From Clostridium sp. MD294 (lineage in GTDB: Bacteria > Bacillota > Clostridia > Lachnospirales > Anaerotignaceae), in NCBI RefSeq assembly GCF_000364165.2, contig NZ_CP097810.1, forward strand, positions 2,048,130 through 2,112,129: DNA of 64,000 nt, in the 5' to 3' direction. Numbering within the stretch: position 1 is the stretch's first letter; every line of letters begins with the position of its first letter. The notes below the pieces were generated by a model. That model made no database searches, was not told the origin of the DNA, and saw only the letters and a list, made by a program, of their open reading frames with translations. The translations under genes and the position numbers were made by a program. Below, piece by piece: positions 57,663-64,000 of this stretch.

Positions 57663-57884
57663 TCATACAATTAAAATCATTTCTGCATCTGATTTCCTTA
57701 ATGAAAGCTCGTATCCTCTTACCATTACTTCTATAGGATCACCTAAAGGTGCTACTTTTCTAACGAATATTTCTGTATTCTTTGTAATTCCCATATCCAT
57801 AATTCTTCTTTTTATTACACTATTTCCTGTTAGTTTTTGTACAATAACAGTTTCACCTATTTTTACATCTCTCAGTGTTTTCAA
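57663..57884 (-). CDS. feoA: FeoA-domain protein (proximal to feoB)
   Basis: A 73-residue SH3-like FeoA protein: MKTLRDVKIGETVIVQKLTG, RRIMDMGITKNTEIFV, and GDPIEVMVRGYELSLRKSDAEMI (the canonical ending). It is thought to modulate FeoB GTPase activity by binding it. Located between the other feoA and feoB. This is the more canonical of the two. Confidence 0.92.
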   Translation of the reverse strand: MKTLRDVKIGETVIVQKLTGNSVIKRRIMDMGITKNTEIFVRKVAPLGDPIEVMVRGYELSLRKSDAEMILIV

Positions 57885-57904
57885 ATTCCATTTCCTCCTT
57901 ATTA

Positions 57905-58123
57905 TTAAACTATAATTTTATTTGCTATAGATTTATCAATAGCAACACGAGTTTCTTTTATTTTTACAATAATATTATCATGTATTCGAGATATAATTAT
58001 AATTTCATTTCCTTCCTGAAACCCTAGATTTTTTAAAAATTGTTTTGTATCTCCTTTTCCATTAATCTTCTTTATAAATTGTATCACACCAATTTCAGCC
58101 ATTATTAAAGGCATATTAAACAT
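57905..58123 (-). CDS. feoA: FeoA-domain protein (first gene of the feo operon)
   Basis: A 72-residue FeoA-like protein, more diverged: IGVIQFIKKINGKGDTKQFL, LGFQEGNEIIIISR and VKIKETRVAIDKSIANKIIV. It lacks the R-G-x-x-L-S-L-R ending but keeps the fold pattern. Tandem feoA-feoA-feoB is a common clostridial arrangement. GGAG ribosome site present. Confidence 0.85.
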   Translation of the reverse strand: MFNMPLIMAEIGVIQFIKKINGKGDTKQFLKNLGFQEGNEIIIISRIHDNIIVKIKETRVAIDKSIANKIIV

Positions 58124-58191
58124 CTCCTTTTATACAAAGATAATTTTCATTACTTTATTATTATAAATATAAATTCAATATAATTTATATT

Positions 58192-58242
58192 ATTTATAGC
58201 TAACTATAAATTAAGTTTACACTAGCTAATAATATTTGTCAA
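58192..58242 (-). promoter_or_regulatory. feo operon promoter with palindromic operator
   Basis: On the minus strand TTGACA (58242-58237), a 17-bp spacer and TAAACT (58219-58214) form the promoter. Just downstream is the 20-nt element ATTTATAGTTAGCTATAAAT (58211-58192), with perfect 8-bp arms around TTAG, covering the start of transcription. An iron-responsive repressor of the DtxR/IdeR or Fur type is the likely binder. The rest of 58243-58428 shows no further feature. Confidence 0.6.
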
Positions 58243-58428
58243 GAACTAATATAAAATAATTATGTATATCATTTAATAAATTAACAAGTATAATTTTATG
58301 TCAATTATATTTATTAACTTATTTATATACAGATATATTGATAGTTGAAGTATAATTTCAAGAAAACTATTATCAAATAGAAATTGACATTTTTAAAGTA
58401 TATTAAGAAATACATATTATAAAAAAAT

Positions 58429-58463
58429 AAGGAAGTAAATACTTTGAAAGTATTTACTTCCTT
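58429..58463 (-). terminator. Intrinsic terminator of folT
   Basis: A perfect 16-bp stem (AAGGAAGTAAATACTT at 58429-58444 with AAGTATTTACTTCCTT at 58448-58463) has a 3-nt loop. On the minus strand it is followed by ATTTTTTTATAAT. Confidence 0.88.
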
Positions 58464-58472
58464 ATTCAATTA

Positions 58473-59006
58473 CTAATAGATACGATTACTAATCATATTA
58501 TATTGTGATAAACATTTTGTTACAACATACAACATTATCACATTGATAGGATATTGTAAAATTGCTTTATAAATACGTGGAATTACAAACAAAGAAGAAC
58601 CATATAAAATAGAAAGCCATAATGGAGATAATATTAAAGTAATAATAATGGTATATAATAATACTGCCCCTGCAATCCTTACTAAAGTAATTGGCTTACG
58701 ATATAGTAACAATCCAAATAAATATCCTACAACAAAAGCACTAATTGTAAAGCCAAAGAAATATCCGTCTCCTGTTGGTTTTGTAATAAATCCTACAATA
58801 TCACCTACTGCTCCTGCAATACCCCCAATCATTGAGCCATATAACATACCACATACAGCAATAGGTAAAAAAGAAATACCAATTCTTAAACTATTTCCAA
58901 TCATAACATTAAAATAATTTAATATGACATTAAGAGCAATAAACATAGCGACACCAGTTAAAACTCTTGGTTGTTTTAAAGTTTCCACAACATTTTCTTT
59001 TTTCAT
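58473..59006 (-). CDS. folT: Folate ECF transporter S component (FolT)
   Basis: A 177-residue membrane protein of about six helices that binds folate and docks on a shared ECF energising module. ALNVILNYFNVMIGNSLRIGISFLPIAVCG and GAVGDIVGFITKPTGDGYFFGFTISA match FolT-type S components. No EcfA/EcfT genes are nearby, so it uses a shared module. No THF riboswitch was recognised upstream. Monocistronic. Confidence 0.85.
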   Translation of the reverse strand: MKKENVVETLKQPRVLTGVAMFIALNVILNYFNVMIGNSLRIGISFLPIAVCGMLYGSMIGGIAGAVGDIVGFITKPTGDGYFFGFTISAFVVGYLFGLLLYRKPITLVRIAGAVLLYTIIITLILSPLWLSILYGSSLFVIPRIYKAILQYPINVIMLYVVTKCLSQYNMISNRIY

Positions 59007-59112
59007 AAATAATTCCTTTCTTAAATATATATTTGTAGAAATATAACATATTTTATCAATAAAAGCAATATGTTATTTCGAAATAAACATAATATATATC
59101 AATATGTATTAG

Positions 59113-59907
59113 TTAAAACTTATTTTCTATAGCACTTTTAATATGCTCTATAAATATATTACGAATTTCTTCATATTCTCCTAAACCTTTTAAAATTGTT
59201 TTGACAGAATAACCTTGAGATAGTATTTTAGTTTTCCATGTATTTTCTCCATCTCCACAAATATCATTATTAGCATGATCACCTGCCACAATCATAAATG
59301 GTGTAATATAAATGGTATGTATGTATCTTGTTTTTAATTTCTCAAGAATAGTTTCTACATTTGGGTATCCTTCTACCGTTCCTACTAATATATTATTATA
59401 TCCATTTGCAGTAAAACGATAGTCTAATGCAGCATAAGAAGCATCAGCAAAATGCTCTGTACCATGTCCTACTAAAATAAGAATATCTTTTTCTTGTAAA
59501 TAAGAATTCTCCTTTATAATAGCTTTTACTACTTTATCATAGTCTTTTGAAGAAGATAATAAAGGAGTTCCATATATTATATTATTAATTGATTTTTCAT
59601 AAGGCTTTATCATATTTATCATTTTTTCATATTCTATACCAGGCATAATATGTGTTGGCTGACAAATGACAGTAGTATACCCTTCTTTTATAATTTCTTC
59701 TAAAGCTTCTTTTATTGTATTAATTTTAATATTCTCTTTCTCTTGAAGTTTATTTATAATAAATTGACTAGTAAAAGCACGATATACTTTATAGTCTGTA
59801 TAAGTATGTGCTACTGCTTCTTCAATAACTTTTATTGTTTTTTCCATTGTGTGTATATAGCTTGTACCAAAGCTTATCACAAGAATTGCTTTTTTATCTA
59901 TTTTCAA
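59113..59907 (-). CDS. cbiK: Sirohydrochlorin cobaltochelatase (CbiK)
   Basis: Inserts cobalt into sirohydrochlorin, first dedicated step of the anaerobic cobalamin route. It is 264 residues with the N-terminal KKAILVISFGTSYIHT, the first catalytic His in LVGHGTEHFAD and the second in FMIVAGDHANNDICGD. It stands alone, far from the cobI/cbiL-like gene at 17.8 kb, so corrin genes are scattered. GGAGG before the start. Confidence 0.92.
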   Translation of the reverse strand: MKIDKKAILVISFGTSYIHTMEKTIKVIEEAVAHTYTDYKVYRAFTSQFIINKLQEKENIKINTIKEALEEIIKEGYTTVICQPTHIMPGIEYEKMINMIKPYEKSINNIIYGTPLLSSSKDYDKVVKAIIKENSYLQEKDILILVGHGTEHFADASYAALDYRFTANGYNNILVGTVEGYPNVETILEKLKTRYIHTIYITPFMIVAGDHANNDICGDGENTWKTKILSQGYSVKTILKGLGEYEEIRNIFIEHIKSAIENKF

Positions 59908-59970
59908 AAAAATTCCTCCAAGTTTTTATTATTTTTTGATATTTATAAATAAACTTTTAAAAAAATTTTT

Positions 59971-60636
59971 TTATTCTAAAATACAATATTGAGCCATATA
60001 TTTCTTCATTAATTCTAATACATTACTATATTCTTCTTGTTCTTCTAAATAATTATAAATATCTTTTACAGAAATAATAGAATGTACTCTAATTCCAAAT
60101 TCTTCGCTTACTTCCATAATTGCAGTTTTTCCTTTAATTTTTCCTACTTCACAACGATTTACAGAAATAAACATATCAGTAACGTTTACATTTGCTGCAC
60201 TTTTTAAAACAGGCATCGTTTCACGTATTGCTGTTCCAGCAGTAATAACGTCTTCTATAATAATTACATTATCTCCATCTTTTGGTTGATAACCAACTAA
60301 GTTTCCTCCTTCTCCATGGTCTTTTTCTTCTTTTCTATTAAAAAAGTAAGGTTTATCTATATTATATTCTGTTGCAAGAGAAACTGCTGTTGTTGTTACT
60401 AAAGGAATGCCTTTATATGCAGGACCAAACATACAATCAAAATTATTATCACAAGTTTCTTTTATTAATCTAGCGTAAAATTTGCCTAAATTTGCAATTT
60501 GATTTCCTGTTTTATAATTGCCTGTATTTATAAAATAAGGTGTTAAACGTCCACTTTTTGTTTTAAATTCTCCAAAACGCAATACATTTGATTTTATCAT
60601 AAATTCAATGAACTCTTTTTTAGTATCTGTCAACAT
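59971..60636 (-). CDS. pyrE: Orotate phosphoribosyltransferase (PyrE)
   Basis: Converts orotate and PRPP to OMP. The PRPP-binding loop NVIIIEDVITAGTAIRE is present, with the flexible catalytic loop around RKEEKDHGEGG. 221 residues, somewhat longer than short bacterial PyrE, of the type seen in clostridia. It follows pyrD by 18 bases on the same strand. Confidence 0.94.
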   Translation of the reverse strand: MLTDTKKEFIEFMIKSNVLRFGEFKTKSGRLTPYFINTGNYKTGNQIANLGKFYARLIKETCDNNFDCMFGPAYKGIPLVTTTAVSLATEYNIDKPYFFNRKEEKDHGEGGNLVGYQPKDGDNVIIIEDVITAGTAIRETMPVLKSAANVNVTDMFISVNRCEVGKIKGKTAIMEVSEEFGIRVHSIISVKDIYNYLEEQEEYSNVLELMKKYMAQYCILE

Positions 60637-60654
60637 ACTAATCCCCCTTTTTAT

Positions 60655-61617
60655 TTAATCTATAATCCCTCTAATATCTTTTATATCTTTTATATTATGA
60701 CATTCCATATATTTTTCAATACCTTCTATTATCTCCATAGTAATCATAGGGTTAGAGAAATTTGCCGTTCCAACTGCTATTGCTGTCGCTCCAGCCATAA
60801 TAAATTCTATAGCATCTTCGCTATTAGAAATTCCCCCCATTCCAATAATAGGTACATCAACAGCTTTTGATACTTGATATACCATACGCACTGCTACAGG
60901 TTTAATAGCTGGTCCAGAATAACCCCCTATTTTATTTGCTAAGACAGCTTTTCTCTTATAAATATCAATTTTCATTCCTTGTAATGTATTGATAAGTGAT
61001 AAAGCATCTGCTCCTCCATATACAGCTGCCTTTGCAATTTCTGTGATATCTGTCACATTAGGAGTTAATTTTACAATTAAAGGCTGCTTTGCATATTTTT
61101 TAACTTCTGAAACAACTTTTTGTACCATTTTAGCATCTGTTCCAAAAGTAATACCACCTTCTGTCACATTTGGACAAGAAATATTTAATTCTAGTAAATC
61201 AATGTCTTGATTTGAAAATTTTTCTGCTACTTGACAATATTGTTCTATGGTATGTCCGCATATATTTACAATAATTCTAGTGTCATATTGTCGTAAAAAT
61301 GGGATATCATTTTCTATAAAACATTCTGCTCCTAAATTTTGTAGACCAACAGAATTTAACATACCACCATATGTTTCTGCAATTCGTGGCGTATCATTTC
61401 CTTTCCATGGTATGCTTGCAACACCCTTTACTGTTATTGCTCCTAACTTATTTAAATTTATGAATTCTTTAAATTCTTTGCCAGAACCAAATGTTCCTGA
61501 TGCTGTTGTAACTGGATTTTTCATAGTAATACCAGAGATATTTATTGATAAATTTTTATTTTTTTTAAGTGTTTGTTCCTTTATGTTTTTATGTAATGTT
61601 GAAAAGTCATTTTCCAT
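60655..61617 (-). CDS. pyrD: Dihydroorotate dehydrogenase, catalytic subunit (PyrD, class 1B)
   Basis: FMN enzyme oxidising dihydroorotate to orotate. It is 320 residues with ASGTFGSGKEF near the start, the active-site Cys in NISCPNVTEGG (class 1 uses Cys), VKLTPNVTDI and GMGGISNSEDAIEF. A roughly 22-residue charged N-terminal extension precedes the usual start, supported by the AAAGGAGAG site. The class 1B enzyme normally pairs with an iron-sulfur/FAD subunit PyrK, which is not in the window. Confidence 0.93.
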   Translation of the reverse strand: MENDFSTLHKNIKEQTLKKNKNLSINISGITMKNPVTTASGTFGSGKEFKEFINLNKLGAITVKGVASIPWKGNDTPRIAETYGGMLNSVGLQNLGAECFIENDIPFLRQYDTRIIVNICGHTIEQYCQVAEKFSNQDIDLLELNISCPNVTEGGITFGTDAKMVQKVVSEVKKYAKQPLIVKLTPNVTDITEIAKAAVYGGADALSLINTLQGMKIDIYKRKAVLANKIGGYSGPAIKPVAVRMVYQVSKAVDVPIIGMGGISNSEDAIEFIMAGATAIAVGTANFSNPMITMEIIEGIEKYMECHNIKDIKDIRGIID

Positions 61618-61630
61618 TACTTTCTCTCCT

Positions 61631-61680
61631 TTTATATGCTATAGTTTTTAAATTATAGCATATAAATATATTTTATTCAA
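61631..61680 (-). promoter_or_regulatory. pyrDE promoter within an inverted repeat
   Basis: On the minus strand TTGAAT (61680-61675), a 17-bp spacer and TATAAT (61657-61652). The -10 sits in an inverted repeat with 13-bp arms, TTTATATGCTATA (61666-61654) and TATAGCATATAAA (61643-61631), the second arm abutting the AAAGGAG site. It is likely an operator rather than an RNA hairpin, because the predicted transcript begins inside it. PyrR-type attenuator sequence was not recognised. Confidence 0.45.
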
Positions 61681-61908
61681 TGTTTCTTGTTCGTTTTTAA
61701 GTGTATTATAAAAGTATTTTTGGTTTAGTGTTTTTTAGTTTGTGAATTTTGTTTTGGGAAGTGGTTTTTAAAAAATATTTAATACAATTTTTAAATATAA
61801 TATTTATTGTAATATAAGTGTAATCGGGTAGAAAGAACGACAAAGTGCAAGAATGAAAAATAGTTCAGTGTACTATTAAGATAAAGAAAAACTAAGGAGG
61901 TTTATATT

Positions 61909-62193
61909 ATGATTTTTATTATTTTCATCACAATTATTATAGCAGCATTTATTATACATAAGTTCCATTATAACACTAATGCAATCGTGGTTGTGGTTGT
62001 AGGTTGTAATTGCTTTAGCCATTATGGGTTTTAGCTGGTACATTTCTTCTACAGAGAAAGGCAAAAGAGTAGTAAAAGACTTTACAAGTAATGTTTCTGG
62101 AGGTATTCCCAGACAGGTAAAAGTTTATGACATCAATGGAGAATTGATAGAAGAATACGAAGGAACATTCGACATAGAGACAAACCATCCATA
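61909..62193 (+). pseudogene. Frameshifted small membrane-anchored protein, possibly phage-derived
   Basis: After a strong AAGGAGG, an ATG opens a hydrophobic segment (MIFIIFITIIIAAFIIHKF) whose frame ends at a TAG near 62034. One extra G near 62002 shifts the frame: dropping it continues as VVIALAIMGFSWYISSTEKGKR, then KVYDINGELIEEYEGTFDIE. The result looks like a small anchored protein with two hydrophobic helices and a beta domain, of a kind often seen in clostridial prophages (recollection, not a match I can verify). The coding similarity stops near 62190, where the sequence changes character. No other phage genes are adjacent. Confidence 0.55.
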
Positions 62194-62284
62194 TCAGTAC
62201 ACCTCTGTTACTTCATTTTGTTCTACCATCATACTTTTTGCCGTTTGTTCATCCGCCTGGCTAAAAACTTTTTTATTGTTGTTT
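62194..62284 (-). pseudogene. Minus-strand coding-like scrap
   Basis: Read on the minus strand this stretch gives an open frame bounded by stops without a usable start: KKVFSQADEQTAKSMMVEQN and then EVTEVY before TGA. The composition is protein-like and uses GCG, CAG, AGC and ACG codons that are rare in the neighbouring genes. It probably is the C-terminal end of a gene brought in or left behind by rearrangement. The abrupt meeting with the pseudogene on the other strand marks a junction at about 62190. Confidence 0.3.
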
Positions 62285-62291
62285 TAAAAGT

Positions 62292-62320
62292 ATAGAGCAT
62301 ATAATATTTATATGCTCTAT
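62292..62320 (-). terminator. Hairpin terminator after the helicase gene
   Basis: ATAGAGCATATAA (62292-62304) pairs perfectly with TTATATGCTCTAT (62308-62320). On the minus strand it is followed by ACTTTTAAAAC, a weak T tract. Confidence 0.6.
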
Positions 62321-62353
62321 TACTATGTTTAAAATGAATTTCCTTTATTTCTC

Positions 62354-64000
62354 TTATATTTGTTTAGTTTCTTTTTCCCATTCATGTACTAGAAAAGCAG
62401 CTCTTTTTTGTATTTTTTGCAACAGTGTTTTATCTTCTTCTATCACTTTATTTGTATTATCTTGTTCAGGCATAATTCCTAATTGTGTTAAACTTGATAT
62501 TACATGCTTTATTGTTTCTATAGGATTATTAAAATATTCACTGTTTCTAATATGTATGAAATTCCATCCTACTCTTTCTAACACTGCTTCTTTTTCCATA
62601 TTAGAGAGTATCTCTTTTTCATGTTGTTCTTCTCCATCACATTCTATAGCTACTTTTTTATCACCATAAACAACTGCTAAGCCAATTCTATATCCTCCTA
62701 CTTCATATTGTTTTAAAATATAATATCCTTGTTTTGCTAAAGCATCTATAACAGAAGTTTCAAAAGAAGAATTCTTTTCTACTTTATTATTATGTTTAAA
62801 ATTATCTATACCTTCTGCATACTCTATTAAATTTCTTCTTATATCATCTATTTCTAACTCTTGTTTAACATCAAAAGAATGAACTATCCATAATTGATTT
62901 TTTGCTCTGCTAACCGCTACATTATACATTTGTTTTGTAGATTTATTTGTATCATTTTTATGCAAAATTACAAAGTTTTCTTTATCATAACTATCTACCA
63001 TTGAAATAAACACAATATCTCTTTCATTATTTTGAAAACAACATACATCGCCACATAATATTTTTCTGTGTTCATATGTTTCAGGTGAAATTTTCTGAAA
63101 AGCAATTTGTCTAATTAAATTTGCTTGTTCTATACCTAATAGTGAAATAGCACCAAATGTCATATTGTCATATTCTGGCTGTTCCATACATGCTATCATA
63201 AATGCAACAATATTTCTTGCTTCTTTTATATTTCTCCTTTTATCATCACATTTTCCTTTTGCATAATGTGATATAACATGTGGTTTTGTAAAAATATTGC
63301 AATTATCTCTTAAAAGCTCTAATTTATTATTATAACACAAACGATTATTATATCCAATAATATCTTGTATACATTTAATGTGTTCCCTTAACATAAGTAT
63401 CTTAAATGTGGTTTTTGCAATATCATATAAAGAATATTTTGTATTATAAATATGCTCATTTAATAGTTCGCCGTTCATATATGAATGAAGCAAATTTTCA
63501 TTTTTCGCTATGTTTTCATCATTACTATATAATCCAATTTGCTCATCATCTCCTATAATAATCAGTTTTTTTGCAACATGAAACATTGCTAAAGAAGACA
63601 CATCACATTGATTTGCTTCGTCAATAATAGCTATATCAAATTTATTTTGTTTTATATCCAATTCCTTTAAAGCTTGATTAGTAGACATAATCCAAGCAGG
63701 TACAATATATTGATATTGTACTATCAATTTTTTTATTTCTTCTTTATCTAATGATGCAGATGCAATGCTCTGCTTCCATTGCTGTAAACATTGCTTTTGT
63801 TTTTTGTTCTTTTCTAAATTAAGCAAAATAGAATACCAAGCTTTACTTTCTATAAGTTTTGTAGTTACATTTTGTAATTTTGCACTTAAACTACTCTCTT
63901 CTTTTCGTAACTGTTCAAAAGGCTGTTCTATAATGTCATTAAGCATAATGGAAAGTTGTTTCCAATTCCAAGCACCCTCTACATTTTCAGGACATTCAGA
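62354..64000 (-). CDS. Superfamily 1 helicase with C-terminal DUF559/Vsr-like nuclease domain (partial)
   Basis: The frame remains open to the window edge (18 further codons, ECPENVEGAWNWKQLSI), so only the C-terminal 548 residues are seen. Helicase motif II is FDIAIIDEANQCDVSS, motif III IIGDDEQIGLYS, motif VI VAVSRAKNQLWIVHS. The C-terminal domain (about the last 140 residues) resembles the MTES_1575/DUF559 nucleases: SSFETSVIDAL, VAIECDGEEQHEKE, VLERVGWNFIHIRNSEYF. The first catalytic Asp, expected in Y-R-I-D-L, reads YRIGLAVV here. Large helicase-nuclease fusions of this kind are common in bacterial defence islands; the neighbouring remnants fit an accessory locus, but the role is inferred. 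Confidence 0.78.
   Translation of the reverse strand, partial: SECPENVEGAWNWKQLSIMLNDIIEQPFEQLRKEESSLSAKLQNVTTKLIESKAWYSILLNLEKNKKQKQCLQQWKQSIASASLDKEEIKKLIVQYQYIVPAWIMSTNQALKELDIKQNKFDIAIIDEANQCDVSSLAMFHVAKKLIIIGDDEQIGLYSNDENIAKNENLLHSYMNGELLNEHIYNTKYSLYDIAKTTFKILMLREHIKCIQDIIGYNNRLCYNNKLELLRDNCNIFTKPHVISHYAKGKCDDKRRNIKEARNIVAFMIACMEQPEYDNMTFGAISLLGIEQANLIRQIAFQKISPETYEHRKILCGDVCCFQNNERDIVFISMVDSYDKENFVILHKNDTNKSTKQMYNVAVSRAKNQLWIVHSFDVKQELEIDDIRRNLIEYAEGIDNFKHNNKVEKNSSFETSVIDALAKQGYYILKQYEVGGYRIGLAVVYGDKKVAIECDGEEQHEKEILSNMEKEAVLERVGWNFIHIRNSEYFNNPIETIKHVISSLTQLGIMPEQDNTNKVIEEDKTLLQKIQKRAAFLVHEWEKETKQI

Noticed and set aside
61876-62064. A 62-residue minus-strand reading frame
   Set aside because: It is antisense to the pseudogene with the strong AAGGAGG site and has no ribosome site of its own and an improbable composition rich in Asn, Cys and His.
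62325-62669. Plus-strand frame antisense to the helicase-nuclease gene
   Set aside because: Shadow of the minus-strand gene, which has recognisable domain motifs throughout.
1-64000. CRISPR arrays, tRNA or rRNA genes
   Set aside because: No regularly spaced direct repeats, no tRNA-like T-loop GGTTCGAATCC segments and no rRNA-like GC-rich blocks were found on reading the window.

Overview
The window is strongly AT-rich and comes from an anaerobic, spore-forming member of the Clostridia, most likely Lachnospiraceae or a close relative. This rests on: GerM-type and BofC-like sporulation proteins; a reverse-type rubrerythrin; a FabK-based fatty acid operon that also carries all four acetyl-CoA carboxylase genes; pyruvate carboxylase; clostridial ClpC; anaerobic cobalt chelation (CbiK); and strong AGGAGG ribosome binding sites with frequent TTG starts. 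No rRNA, tRNA, CRISPR array or intact mobile element was seen.

Layout. 1-8.7 kb: the tail of a histidine kinase, a D-Ala-D-Ala carboxypeptidase on the minus strand, then a run of comEA, a response regulator/histidine kinase pair, a GerMN lipoprotein-like gene, comEC (broken by a one-base frameshift inside its metallo-beta-lactamase domain) and holA. 8.7-10.5 kb: a DEDDh exonuclease, a small acidic protein and a beta-carbonic anhydrase. 10.5-17.7 kb: three tightly packed genes without a known pathway: a giant HD / helical-repeat / NadD-like nucleotidyltransferase / phosphoribosyltransferase-like protein, a lactate/malate-dehydrogenase-like protein and a Cys-rich flavodoxin-fold protein. This is the best candidate in the window for an undescribed system. 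17.8-22.3 kb: a precorrin-2 methyltransferase, a MATE exporter, and a DUF1538 membrane protein followed by two different PII-like proteins.

22.3-33.0 kb: a nitronate-monooxygenase-like FMN enzyme diverges from a complete type II fatty acid operon, fabH-acpP-fabK-fabD-fabG-fabF-accB-fabZ-accC-accD-accA. Its promoter overlaps a 19-nt palindrome resembling FabT operators. 33.1-41.5 kb: a BofC-like protein, an unassigned small RNA with a clean promoter and terminator, a GH13 amylase, an RluA-type pseudouridine synthase, clpC, a conserved small protein and radA. 41.5-47 kb: pyruvate carboxylase, an HD hydrolase, luxS, and a reverse rubrerythrin whose promoter -10 lies inside a near-perfect PerR box. 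47.1-55.3 kb: an M16C metalloprotease, purM-purN-purD, an HD nucleotidase-like protein and a secreted copper-amine-oxidase-N/CAP protein.

55.3-61.6 kb is transcribed leftward: an iron uptake operon feoA-feoA-feoB plus a 46-residue FeoB-associated Cys-rich protein with a palindromic operator at its promoter, then folT, cbiK and pyrD-pyrE. 61.9-64.0 kb looks like accessory DNA: a frameshifted small membrane-protein gene abutting a minus-strand coding scrap, then the C-terminal part of a large superfamily 1 helicase with a DUF559/Vsr-like nuclease domain that lacks an expected catalytic Asp. Start sites were adjusted to the nearest good ribosome binding site in about a dozen genes, as noted in each entry.
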